From NCBI GenBank assembly GCA_002221725.1, contig NJFT01000049.1, positions 146,940-210,939 of the forward strand: a stretch of 64,000 nucleotides of DNA, written 5' to 3'. This stretch comes from Scedosporium boydii. Lineage: Eukaryota; Ascomycota; Sordariomycetes; Microascales; Microascaceae. The translations under genes were made by a program, and so were the position numbers. Positions 35,837 to 46,033 of this stretch are shown here, in pieces (positions within the stretch are counted from its first letter, which is position 1; each line of letters begins with the position of its first letter). A model generated the notes under the pieces. It saw only the letters and a list, made by a program, of their open reading frames with translations, made no database searches and was not told the DNA's origin.

Positions 35837-38800
35837 ATGCCCTCCGCAGATGCTGCAGCTTGTCCAGCCCATGCGGCCAAGGTTGTCACAAATGGAGAGG
35901 CCAAATCCAATGGCCACGGGTGCCCCGTCCCTACCCAGGTCACTCCGGAGGACATCCGGCCCAACGTGAGAGAAGAAGTCATTGATCACTCCAAGTTGCT
36001 TCCGATCCCGAAGCCGCCGTACAAGAACTTCTTCGGGGTCATGGGCCACTTGGCGGATTTGGATCGCGTCCTCCCAGTACAGTCCTACTGGAAATTCATG
36101 GACGAGTACGGGCCCATCTTCCAGCTCGATTTGGGCATGACATATCCCAGAGTGTTTGTGGGCAGCCGCGACCTTGTCGACGAGATGGCCGACGACACGC
36201 GGTTCACCAAGTTCACTCACCGGCTCCACCAAGAAATGAGAGCCGTCTTTGGTGATGGTCTGTTCTCGGTCGAGTCGACAGATCCTGCTTGGGGAAAGGC
36301 TCATAGATTACTCCGGCCCGCGTTAGGTATGTAGAAAACATGCGTTCCCGCACTGAACCTTGACCATATCACGATGCAGTCAGTCAGAGGACAGATAAGC
36401 GCCAAATGCAGTAGAGACGTTTTGCTAACCACAGACTTATTACCAACAGGGCCTGTTGGGTTGCGTGGAATGTTTGATGATATGTAGGTACAGAGCAGCT
36501 TCTTAAAATACAGCCCGAGGCCATGAGAATCGGATGACTGACATATCCGCTACGGGAGCACAGGCAAGATCTCGCGGCTCAGCTCGTCTTGAAGTGGGAT
36601 CGATTCGGTCCCACCCATGAGATCGAGGTAATTGAAGACATGTCGCGCCTAACATTCGATACCATTGGCCTCTGCGCCTACGGCTACCGGTTCAACGAGT
36701 TCTACTCGGAAGATCCGCACCCATTCCAGAAGCAGCTCAAGGAGGCCATCGTGGAGTCCGGGCGGCGCGCTAACCGCCCCGACCTGATGAATTCGCTTTA
36801 CTATTACAAGGACGAGCAGCACAGGCAGGAAAACATCACCAAGATCCGGGAGCTTTGCCGCCAGATCATCCAGGAGCGTATCGACAACCCCAAGCCGGAC
36901 GCCAAGGATCTCCTTAACATTATGATCCACGGCATCGACAAGGTGTCAGGAGAGATGATGGGCGTCGAGAACGTCATGTATCAGATCCCGACTCTCCTTG
37001 GAGGTGGGTACGAAACCACCAGTTCGACCCTCTCCTTTATCTGGTACCTCCTTTGCAAGAACCCCGAGACCCTCCGCAAGGCGCAGGAGGAGGTCGACAA
37101 AGTTGTCGGCGAGGACGTCCTCACATATGACATGATCCGCGAGCTCAAGTACCTTGACGCCTGCATGAAGGAGGCCTTGCGTATACAGCACCCCGTCAGC
37201 CTCCTCACCAGGTTTTCCACTCGCGAGACTGTCCTCGGCGGCAAGTACTACATCAAGAAGGGTCAGATGGTGTCGGGCATTTGGCGCCACTTCCATCGGG
37301 ATCCCGACGTGTGGGGCCCCGACGCCGACGAATTTCGTCCGGAACGCATGTTAGAGGTCAATTTTTCCAAGATGCCACCAAACGCGTGGAAGCCTGTAAG
37401 TACAATTATGGACTGTAAATGATCTGGTCTTCGACTAATTACTCACCCACGCCTTGGCTACAGTTTGGTGACGGCTTGAGGGCCTGCATCGGCCGCGGTT
37501 TCGCCGAGCAGGAGATTCTCATCTGCATGTCCATGGTGCTTCAAAAGTTTAACGTCGAGTTGGTTAAGCCAGACTACGAGCTGCAACTCACGGGTCAGAT
37601 GGGCGTCAAGCCGGTCGATCTCAAGATCAGAGTTCGCCGCCGCCAGGGCCGAACCCTCACGCTGGGCATCCCAGGAGGCGGTAGTGCTTCTCACCAGAAC
37701 TTGGCTGTCACCGAACAGCAATCGCAGGTGAAGCTCAATGGCACCACCACCCAGCACGAATCACTAAAACCCGTTTCCGTTCTCTTCAGCGGCAACCAAG
37801 GGACCTGCGAATCCTTGGTCGAGTCGTTCGTTGTGAGCGCCCGCCGCTTCAACCTCGAAGTCACGGATATCCGAGAAATGGACGCCGCTGTCGAGGATCT
37901 GCCCACAGACAAGCCCACTCTAATCATCACGCCATCGTACGAGGGTCGGCCCGCGGACAACGCTAAGAAATTCGTCTCTTGGGTAGAGGCTTGGGCGTCC
38001 AAGGGCAAGAGGCTACCTGGCGGTGTCAAGTTTGCCGTGTTTGGTGTGGGCAACAGCGATTGGGTCCACACCTTCCACCGCATCCCGAAGCTAGTCGACG
38101 AGAAGCTTGCGCAGATGGGTGCCGAGCGCATCATGGAGGCTGGCTTCACCAACGTGAAGCGGGATCTCGTCGGGTCCTGGGAGGCTTGGAGCGAGCAATT
38201 CTGCGTCGCCATCGCTGGAGAAGGAGCCAAGCAGAAGCAGACGGACCGCGTCGGCGTGGACGTCGTCATCGAGAATGTTCATCTCAAGACCCCCCAGCAG
38301 GCGCTAGACGGTGAGCAGGTAATCCTCGGCACTGTTGTCGCCAACCACCAGCTAGCGGATGCTTCTGTGGGCTCGGCGAAGCGCCACATCGAAGTCCGCC
38401 TCCCTCGTGGATCGGAGTACAGGTCTGGAGACTATTTGGTTGTCCAGGGCCAGAATCCTGACGACACAGTCTCCCGCGTGATGAAGAGGTTCAGCCTCAG
38501 CTCCGAGGATGTGATGAGTGTCCCACTCAGCAAGAAATCGTTCCTTCCCACCCAGCCGACGGCAATCGAGGAGTTCCTGCGAAAGAACGTCGAGCTCGCC
38601 GTGCCCATCACGAAAAGGCAGCTTGCGGCTCTCGCTAATTTGGCCGACGAGAAAAGTGTAGAGAGGACGCGCCTCAATATGATGCAAGAAGAGTCCATCT
38701 ACCAGGGACTGCTGGACAAGCGGTACTCGATCCTCGACGTTCTGGAGGAAGTGCCAGGACTCAGCCTGCCCTTTGGTGTTTACATCGACCTCCTTCTCCC

Positions 38801-39527
38801 ACTGGTGCCGCGCACGTACTCCATCGCTTCGTCACCTCTCGACCCGCAGAGCCGCCGACTCGAGGGCTCTGACAGCGGTAGTGGCCCTACCGCTGCGCTA
38901 ACGGTCGACATTTTGGAGTCCCCCGCCATGAGCGGCCATGGCACGTTCCACGGCGTTGCGAGCTCCTATCTTGCCCGCCGCAGCATCGGAGACCGGATCC
39001 CTTGTCTAGTGCGCCAGACCAAGGAAGCCTTCCAGCTCCCGGTTGATGACAAAACGCCAATCATCATGCTTGCCGCAGGGTCCGGTATCGCGCCGATGAG
39101 GGCCTTTATCCAAGAGCGCGCTGCCGCAGCGAAGCAGGCTAAAGCTGGAGTGGCGAATCTCGGCCCCGCCCTCTTCTTCTACGGCTGCCGTCACCCTGAA
39201 AAGGATTACTTGTATCGCGCGGAGCTGGAAACGTGGGAGAAGGAGGGCCTTGTCGAGCTTATTCCGTGCTTCTCCAAGCCGAGTAGCGGGAAGAAGGGAG
39301 GGCGTCATGTTCCCGACGCGCTGTGGGAGGATAGAGAGCGAGTTTGGAAATTGTTCGGCGAGGGGGCCAAGATCTACGTTTGCGGTAGTGCGGCTAGGCT
39401 GGGAATGAGCTCGGCAGAGACGTGGCGACAGATTTGGAGGGAGAAAACGGGGAAGAGCGAGGTCGAGGCCCTTGAGTGGTTGGAGCAGGTCAAGAGCAGT
39501 CACCAGTACGTCAGTGACGTGTATTAA
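35837..39527 (+). CDS. Self-sufficient P450-reductase fusion (CYP505 / BM3 type)
   Basis: Four exons (35837-36326, 36450-36483, 36564-37395, 37464-39527), one only 34 bp, give 1,139 residues. P450 half: I-helix motif GGGYETTSS (His of the common AGHETT is Tyr), KEALR as ExxR, and heme loop FGDGLRACIG (about 453-462). Then come the FMN/flavodoxin domain (LFSGNQGT, about 558-690), the FAD domain (RTYSIASSPL, about 902) and the NADPH domain (GSGIAPMRAFIQER, YGCRHPEKDYLY), ending QYVSDVY as in this family. The length fits CYP505. Family members hydroxylate fatty acids near the omega end; CYP505B1 (Fum6) acts on a polyketide in fumonisin synthesis. A role in oxidising the polyketide tail here is inferred. 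The N-terminal 45 residues are an unconserved leader. All motifs are intact. Confidence 0.95.
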
Positions 39528-40469
39528 GATTCACGTCGTTTGACTAGAGCAGATTTCCTATTCATTACCCGGAGACCAGTCTTATTCCCGATCTGCCTAG
39601 GGCATACGGATTACCAGTTTATTAGGTAGTCAGGTGGATAGCTAGTTTAGGTTCAGACAGATAGGATGTGTAGATTGTATGAAAGAGAACACCCTAACCC
39701 TAACCCCGGCATCTTTGGCGAGTCTGCTCAGGTGGTTTGGTCACCTCAGCTATATCTATCTGCGTAGGTAACTATGAGAACTTCGGGAATAAATGTTTGA
39801 CACAAAGCGAGGAGATCTCATTCTCCGTTTCCTTCCTCGTTTCATCACGTTAAGTTCTGGCTATGGTCGACCGGACTGTGGCGGATTCCTGGCTCCTGGC
39901 CACGAATCCTTGGGGCAACCAGCATGAATGGCTTCGGGGGAGTATTGCAATACGCGACTCTTCCTGGGAGATATTGAGTGAGATCCTCACACTCGGAGGG
40001 TTCCAGTGTGTGCCGTGTTACGTATACCGGATCGGACGGGAGAACTCCAGGGCTGTCCTTCGGCCTCGATCTAACTTCAGTCGCTTAGAGTGTATTCAAC
40101 CACGTTTCAAGGGCAAACTACGCAGCCAATAGTGGTAGTTATTTTACCTGGTGCAAGCAAAGCAGGATGGCGGAGAACGAGTGTGGGTGGGTTGTAAGAA
40201 AACGGAAAAACCGCCGACTTGGCGCATGCAAAAGTCGCCGAAAGGAATATCATAATAGATCAGCTCATTCATCGTTCGATGGATTATTCTTGTACCGACA
40301 CCACTAAATCCCTACGGGTTTCAACAGAGGTTAACTAACATAGGACTGTCCTACCATGCCAGGGTTATATACCCGCAACCTCTAACGCAAATTGCAAGTT
40401 GCACTCCATTCCGGTCTAACCCAACTTCGATCAAGACAATTCTAAACACTATTAACTAAGCTAGAAAAA
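39528..40469. other. Intergenic with a telomere-like motif
   Basis: 942 bp between CYP505 and the 2OG oxygenase, both on the plus strand, so it holds the oxygenase promoter. CCCTAACCCTAACC is at 39692-39705. The frame at 39863-40132 has no domain support. Confidence 0.5.
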
Positions 40470-41531
40470 ATGGCCGACGAGATTCAGCTCCCCCTTATCG
40501 ACTTCGGTCCCTACATTAACCCCCAAGCGCCTGGCGACAGGGAGAGAGTCGTTGCTGAGGTTCGGGAAGCCTCCGCTCAGTATGGCTTCTTCCAGGTCAA
40601 GAACCACGGTGTGCCGATGGTCGCACAAAAGGCTCTTCTCCAGAGCCTGGATAACTTCTTCAGCAAGCCCAAGGAGGAGAAAATGAAGCTTTCTTTCTTG
40701 GAGAGCCCCGGCCGTCGAGGCTACGAGTGCTCCGGCATGAGCCTTCGGGAGGGAGATGCTTTGCCTGACTCGAAAGAGGTAAGTCATAGCTTTATATAGA
40801 CATATACAATGATGTTTACCCACAATCAATCGCACGTCCCTCCCCATCCATCATCGTGTCCACTTATAGGTATTAATTACAAAAAGGCCTTCTACATCGG
40901 GCGAGAGGATCCCGTCGTGGAGCCCCCGGGCTTCCACTGTCCCAACGTCTGGCCCGACATGCCCGAGGAAGACTTCCACGGTCCCGTCTGGAACTACTAC
41001 CAGGAGACTGGTAAGCTCGGCCGCACTATCTGGGAGATTCTTCTCCAGGCCCTGGGCTACTCGACCGACGTGATGGACCAATTCGCGCGCCGGCCCATCG
41101 TGCAGATGAAGATGATCCGCTACCCCCCGGCCAGCAAGACGCTCGAGGGCCAGTTCGGCGTCGGTGCGCATACCGACTTTGGCGGCGTCACTGTGCTCCT
41201 CCAGCAGCCCGGCCGCGAGGGCCTCGAAGTCTGGGTTGAGGAGCGCCAGGCTTGGCTTCCTGTCCCGTCGATTGAGGACGTCTACGTCATCAACTGCGGT
41301 GACATGGTCATGAACTGGTCCGGCGGTGTCTTCCGCAGTGCCAAGCACCGCGTCATCAACAGGGACGAACACGAGCGTCTCTCGTGCGCTACTTTCTGGC
41401 ACGGCGATGTCGGCGCCTCGAACCCCTTGAACCCCGACGATCCCAAGAAGGAGACGGTTGGCCAGTTGCTGGTCAAGCGCTTCGGCAACCAGTTCTCGCT
41501 CAATAAAGCGGTTTTCGCAGCGGCATCTTAG
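40470..41531 (+). CDS. 2-oxoglutarate/Fe(II)-dependent oxygenase (isopenicillin N synthase-like)
   Basis: Two exons (40470-40778, 40887-41531) give 317 residues. The donor is GTAAGT after DSKE; the acceptor AAAAAG at 40886, rather than the TAG at 40869, keeps phase and gives SKEAFYIGRED, the family sequence. N-terminal DIOX_N region: LPLIDFGPYI, then YGFFQVKNHGVP. Iron ligands are His197 and Asp199 (GAHTDFGG) and a second His near 257 (SAKHRVI). The 2OG-binding Arg and Ser (RLS) follow near 266. All catalytic residues are present. Such enzymes hydroxylate, desaturate, epoxidise or rearrange natural products. Lying just past CYP505 in the same direction, it is the likely right end of the biosynthetic set. 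The substrate is unknown. Confidence 0.92.
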
Positions 41532-42239
41532 GGTAGCTGAGAGTCACGGCAGATGTTGATTACTCCTCGGAACAAGAATATGAAGTTTCTTTTCTTCTTG
41601 GCTGAAAACTCTTGTACAAAGAGTGAGATTACGTCCTGTCCAGTATCCTTAGTTGTATTTATGAACCACATCTTCAGCTCATTTTCTCTTTTAAAACCAT
41701 CATGAGTGCCAAAACAGTCAAACGAGCGATTTGATTCTCCTCGCGACTTTACAACCTTTGATATAATTGAAACCCTTGTAACTTTTACCTTTTTACAACA
41801 GTTTCTTGATATGCAACTGTTCCAGACCATACGCCATGGGCCAACCGTTGTCCAACCAACGTGAAATAGTGTACTGTTGCCAGGTCGCGACTGTCGGCCA
41901 ACCATCAAAGGGAGCCAGTGACATTTACTCCTGGTCCAAATTCAGAAGCTCTGATCAAACTTGTGAGATTTTTAGCCTCTCCTATCATTTGGAGGCTAAT
42001 CGCAAGACATTTTCCATGAGTCCTCTCTGGGTGCCTTCCGGCGGCGCTCCTTACACTATCCTTACTACTTGATTTGCTTAACTTATTAAACAGGGTCTAC
42101 GCCTTAACGATCAAGCGTGGATAGTGACAAGCCCTAACCCTTCCGAAAATGAAGTCGGAACCACTTGCTAAGCTATATAAACCCGAAGATTAACTTCTCA
42201 ACTCGTAATAAGCATACCAAAGTATCAAAGACTATTATG
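41532..42239. other. Intergenic, no gene supported
   Basis: Convergent 3' flanks of the 2OG oxygenase and the peroxiredoxin-like gene. A CCCTAACCC motif is at 42132-42140. The frame at 41806-42072 shows no domain features. Confidence 0.5.
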
Positions 42240-43020
42240 CTAGCTCTCAGCCTTCGCGACATTCTCAATAGCCAACTTTTCGAAAACATCCTCAAACTTG
42301 GCGTGATCCGCAGCATGCTGCATCCGGTGACACCACGTCACCACCTTCCCCTCCTCACCCGAGGGAGCGGGCTCAAAGAGAAGCTCGCCGCCGTTCTGGG
42401 CCGGGTCACCAGCCTTAAGGGCCTTGTGCGGCATCCAGATAAGCTGCGACATGGCCTTGACGAAGCCCTGGAAGGCGGTCATGTTGTAGTACTCTGAACC
42501 GTCCTGTGCGCCCATGGCGCGGGGCAGGTTGAAGGCCTTGTGAAGCTTGAGAGCCTTATCCGTGTACGTAGGGAAGGGGCAATTCGCCTGCTTCTTCCAG
42601 TGGTCGATGAGTTGGTGGTCGCCGCTGCCGATGATGGCGATGGATGTCTTCACAGGCAGGCTGTTCAGTACCTCTGGGGTAGCTGTCTCAACTAGTCTTT
42701 TGACGTAGGTTTGACATGCCTTTGTTTTATAATGATTAGTGTCCCGTATGGCCGGTATCGAAATAACAATGGAGGAGGCGAGATGCGGGGGGTGGGGGTT
42801 GCTTACGGGGCAGAACCAATGCCGGATGAAGATGACTAGCACCCCGAGAAGACGCATTCGCGATATCCTTGAAAGGGACTTCTTTTCCATCCCGGTCGCG
42901 GACCGTAAGGTCCCATGCGGCGATCAGCGTCTCGGGCGTTGGGGCAGCATTGGGGTCGATACCAGGTGCCAGAGGGGCAGCTTGCGAACCCCCGGCCTCA
43001 CATGCGGCGGGAGTCGTCAT
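42240..43020 (-). pseudogene. AhpC/TSA-type (peroxiredoxin-like) protein with a +1 frameshift
   Basis: Exon 1 starts at 43020 and ends at donor GTAAGC (exon end 42807); exon 2 is 42719-42240. Exon 2 keeps phase with a CPxC-type redox motif across the splice (RHWFCP joined to ACQTYVKRL), as in the thioredoxin-fold AhpC/TSA_2 antioxidant group. Exon 1 begins in one frame (GKEVPFKDIANASSR) but the conserved VLVIFIRHWFCP is in another. The exon is 214 nt where 213 are needed, so there is one base too many, most simply in a GGGG run near 42851. Either a real inactivating frameshift or an assembly/sequencing error in the G run. Without it the protein would have about 230 residues. C-terminal part: IGSGDHQLIDHWK, MPHKALKAGDPAQNGGELLFE. 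The link to the biosynthetic cluster is unclear. Confidence 0.6.
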
Positions 43021-43890
43021 GATATACAGGCAGCAACAACTGGTTTAAGTGCAAATGAAGCCTTCAAAAGGGGATACAATGTTTTGGGAGTACACGGCTT
43101 ATCGAGCGAATTGACGAAGAACTATTCAAGTGAGAAAAAAAATTGGTTATGATGAGAAGGATGAGATTGGATTCCTTCCATAGCATGCTCCAGGATCTAC
43201 TCTTTATTATCTAGGTTAGGATCAATCCTTGGCAACGGCGCCCGTCAAATCAGAGGGTCAAAATGGATCACCCCTACTTCGTATTTCCCCCTTCCTTCCG
43301 TTTCCATACACTTATCCTGATTTCCAAGTGCCCCTGCCTTATATTTCAGGTTCTAATAGAGCTGCGGTTCAACAACGTTCCTTGGAGCGTCCTTGAATTT
43401 ACCTAAACTGCTCTTTGCGTGGACGTCTCATCTTGAATATCTATTTGAAGCGTAGCCCTGTAAGCGTAACATAAATCTAAACCAAATGCAGCAATGTTTA
43501 GGATAGCATTATTTTATGTTTCTTCCAAACATACGAAGTACATAGGTATATCATTCAGAGTATGTCGAGGGTTATGGATGTAATAGGATGGGAGATCAGC
43601 ATTCAACCTCACCCAATAAACCTAGTGAGTGGTCGTGGTCTGACTCAGCACTAAAAGGAAAATCTCCTGGTAGGCCACTCCCTCAAGGGGATATCTTGGC
43701 AATTGAGTCATTGGGGATTGGACACCTGCTTCATGCTTCATTAAAGATGCCATCCTACACCAGAGGCCTCCTGACCTCAACACTCCTCATCTCACGTCAA
43801 TCATCCCTCCAATCCGTCAAATTGAACAGACATCTATTCCAAACACTTTTTAGAGACCACCAAGTGACGGAAACCTTCGCAGATAGCAGA
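43021..43890. other. Intergenic
   Basis: 870 bp between divergent genes. The reading frame starting at 43588 runs into the DUF7704-like gene, but its first 101 residues lack conserved features, so I treat them as 5' leader. No other gene is seen. Confidence 0.45.
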
Positions 43891-44367
43891 ATGACTCCCA
43901 AGACCTTCTCTCGGGACCGCCTCCCGCTCCCCTACTGGCTCTGGTTCCTTTGGATTGACCCCGTACTGTCCCTCGTCGGCAGCTACGGTGGTCTCTTCGC
44001 GCCGGGCCTCCTTCTCCTCTCCTACATCCCCGCCGAGAGCCCGGACGTCGTGATGAACCCGGCACACGCCGTAATCTTCACCCAGCTCGGAGGTTTTTTC
44101 ATCCTCACCTTTACGCTGAGCACCTTCATGCTGCGTTCGACCTCGGACCTAGCTGTATGGAAGTATTACGAGGGCGCCATCGCCGTGGTCGATATCATCA
44201 TTTGCGTCACCACGTGCCTGGCGTACGTTGAGCAGGGCCGACTTAGCCCTCTCACGTGGAGGCCGGAAGACTGGTTCTCTTTGCCCTGTACGGCGATGTG
44301 TGCGGCGCTTCGTGTGGCCTTTGTGCTTGACGTCGGTCTGGGCGATATCAAGCGCAAGACGAACTAA
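43891..44367 (+). CDS. Small DUF7704-like integral membrane protein
   Basis: A protein of 158 residues from the Met at 43891, chosen because the conserved part starts there (LPLPYWLWFLWIDPVLSLVG) and the context is a good fungal start (A at -3). It has about four hydrophobic helices: around 15-32, GLFAPGLLLLSYI, TQLGGFFILTFTLSTFML and AIAVVDIIICVTTCLAYV. A fifth weaker one near the end precedes a short basic tail (KRKTN). This layout matches the fungal family I know as DUF7704, function unknown. The same frame opens at 43588 and would add an unconserved, Ser-rich N-terminus. It is not clearly part of the biosynthetic set, though it flanks it. Confidence 0.65.
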   Translation: MTPKTFSRDRLPLPYWLWFLWIDPVLSLVGSYGGLFAPGLLLLSYIPAESPDVVMNPAHAVIFTQLGGFFILTFTLSTFMLRSTSDLAVWKYYEGAIAVVDIIICVTTCLAYVEQGRLSPLTWRPEDWFSLPCTAMCAALRVAFVLDVGLGDIKRKTN

Positions 44368-44552
44368 GTGATGGGACGAGGGCGGGGACGCGGAACAGGA
44401 ATAGTGTATGCGTCGGGGCTGATGAGGTGTTCAACCGGTGGCTCACCATGGCCTTTTTGGGGAAGATATCTAATAAGGAAGATATCTAAGAAACATTTCA
44501 CATATTAAAAGCGCGGGTATACTAATTCCAAGACATTAAAAAAAATAATAAG

Positions 44553-44680
44553 AAAAAAACAAAAAGCTCACTCGCGGGTCGCTCCCGGGATCGAATCGCG
44601 GTTGCTTCCCACGAGCTACGAAAATTGCAATTTTCTAACCTTCTGAGCGCTCCAATGACCATTCGGCCACTGGTCGCAGT
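44553..44680 (-). other. tRNA-like / Pol III-type relic
   Basis: On the minus strand an A-box-like GTGGCCGAATGG (44670-44659) is followed by a B-box-like GATTCGATCCC (44597-44587) and then two T runs (44565-44553) that would serve as a Pol III terminator. The acceptor stem and T stem do not pair, and GCGACC appears as a direct rather than inverted repeat, so it is not a functional tRNA. It is best read as a decayed tRNA or tRNA-derived short element. Confidence 0.4.
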
Positions 44681-44967
44681 CGTTACTGCTTGAGCTGCTC
44701 GGTTAGAAATGTCTCGAAGTAACCTCGTATATAAAGTTATTGCTGAAGGAGAATGTGGAATCTGGGAAGGAGCGGATGGGCGAGGGCACCTTCCCGGACG
44801 GAAACAATGGTGTTTAAACATAATTTGTGGAATGCGTACAAGGTCGGTTATGCAGGCATAAATGGCGTTACACGGAGCTAAAAGAAGATATTATACGACC
44901 TGATCAGCAGTATGTCAAAAGGTGGCGAGCACCAGTAGAAAAAAAAAAAAGAATCCATTGATCTAGT

Positions 44968-44995
44968 TTTAAATAGTACTAGTTTAAATAGTACT
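44968..44995. repeat. 13-bp direct repeat with inverted AGTACT cores
   Basis: TTTAAATAGTACT occurs at 44968-44980 and again at 44983-44995, in an AT-rich intergenic stretch next to a run of A at about 44938-44950. Confidence 0.6.
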
Positions 44996-45077
44996 TAGGG
45001 TCGAAGTGCTGACTGGCAACTTTTCCCTTTTTAAGAAAAAGACTTCTGATCTGGCCGGCACGCCCAGATATCCAGCA

Positions 45078-45404
45078 TCACCCTTCGTGGGGTGGCGCTC
45101 CACCGAGGCTACCTTCCTCTAAGCCGGTTACCGGGAAGTGCGAAATTTGAAAGGCAGTGATGTCGAAGTACGGCAGACGCCCATGGCCGTTTTCCTCTAT
45201 ATCCCTCCCAAACTCCTCCAGGGTGGCTAGTTTTGCACCGTCCCCATATACATAGACAATTTGGCCTGGGTCCGGGGGGGCACCGCCGTTCTCGTAGTAT
45301 TGGATAATCGCTTCGATGTTGTGGCGTTGAGAAGGAACGAGTGGGATTTGCCCCCGGAGTCGCTCTATTCTGTCACTGATGCTTTCAAAATGATGAAAGG
45401 ACAT
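45078..45404 (-). CDS. Small hypothetical protein
   Basis: I do not recognise this protein. A single open frame of 108 residues from the Met at 45404 (the frame is open to 45476, but the upstream part is unremarkable). It is mixed charged and moderately acidic, with HNIEAIIQYYENGG and ATLEEFGRDIEENGHG, and no signal peptide or membrane helix. The composition looks protein-like, and no intron is needed. It could be a lineage-specific gene or a chance frame. Confidence 0.35.
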   Translation of the reverse strand: MSFHHFESISDRIERLRGQIPLVPSQRHNIEAIIQYYENGGAPPDPGQIVYVYGDGAKLATLEEFGRDIEENGHGRLPYFDITAFQISHFPVTGLEEGSLGGAPPHEG

Positions 45405-46033
45405 TTTGAAAAGGGACTGAGAGAGAATAATGATGGAAGTGTGATGGCGAGGAGACAATCTTGATGGATGGATCAAATGTGTGTGTGGTGAAGTTGAGAG
45501 AAACGAAGAGAAATTCCCGACTCTCGACGACTTGTTCTTGAACCTTGACGCGGTCAGTGTTTCACAGCCGTGTTAAGTCTATATGCACTGTCATCTCGGA
45601 ACTTGATGACAGATATCAATATCTCTGTTCCTGAGAAGCCTCGTAGCTGGCCGCTACGGAGAGGATACATTCGCATAGCAAGTTAGCCTACCCAAGTCAG
45701 TCAACTGCGGATTAGCCCCCCAGGTCCTCCAGTAGAGATATTAGACAGAGCGGACGGAGAAGTCGCTGGCGATTCTCCTAGATGAACACTTCTATTAAAG
45801 CTCCATGCAAGTACCAAGCGCCGTAGTTCTCATATTCTATGATTAGATAACCTTGATTAGCGCGATCTCAAACATAAACGTGCGCATGCAACATGAACGC
45901 CCGCCCGTATGTAGATGCAGAGAGTAGCGTTCATGTCATCTAACTTTTCCATTACAATGCTCTAAACAAAAAGAGACAAGAACAAACCACCTCAGTCTCT
46001 CCCCCCCAACCGTCCCCCGTCAAGTCACTTCCC
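45405..46033. other. Intergenic, no gene supported
   Basis: 629 bp with only very short frames. It includes the promoter side of the hypothetical gene and the 3' flank of the membrane sensor-like gene. Confidence 0.5.

Noticed and set aside
40870..40886. TAG at 40867-40869 as acceptor of the 2OG oxygenase intron
   Set aside because: It breaks the frame after a phase-0 donor; the acceptor ending at 40886 keeps phase and gives the family sequence SKEAFYIGRED.
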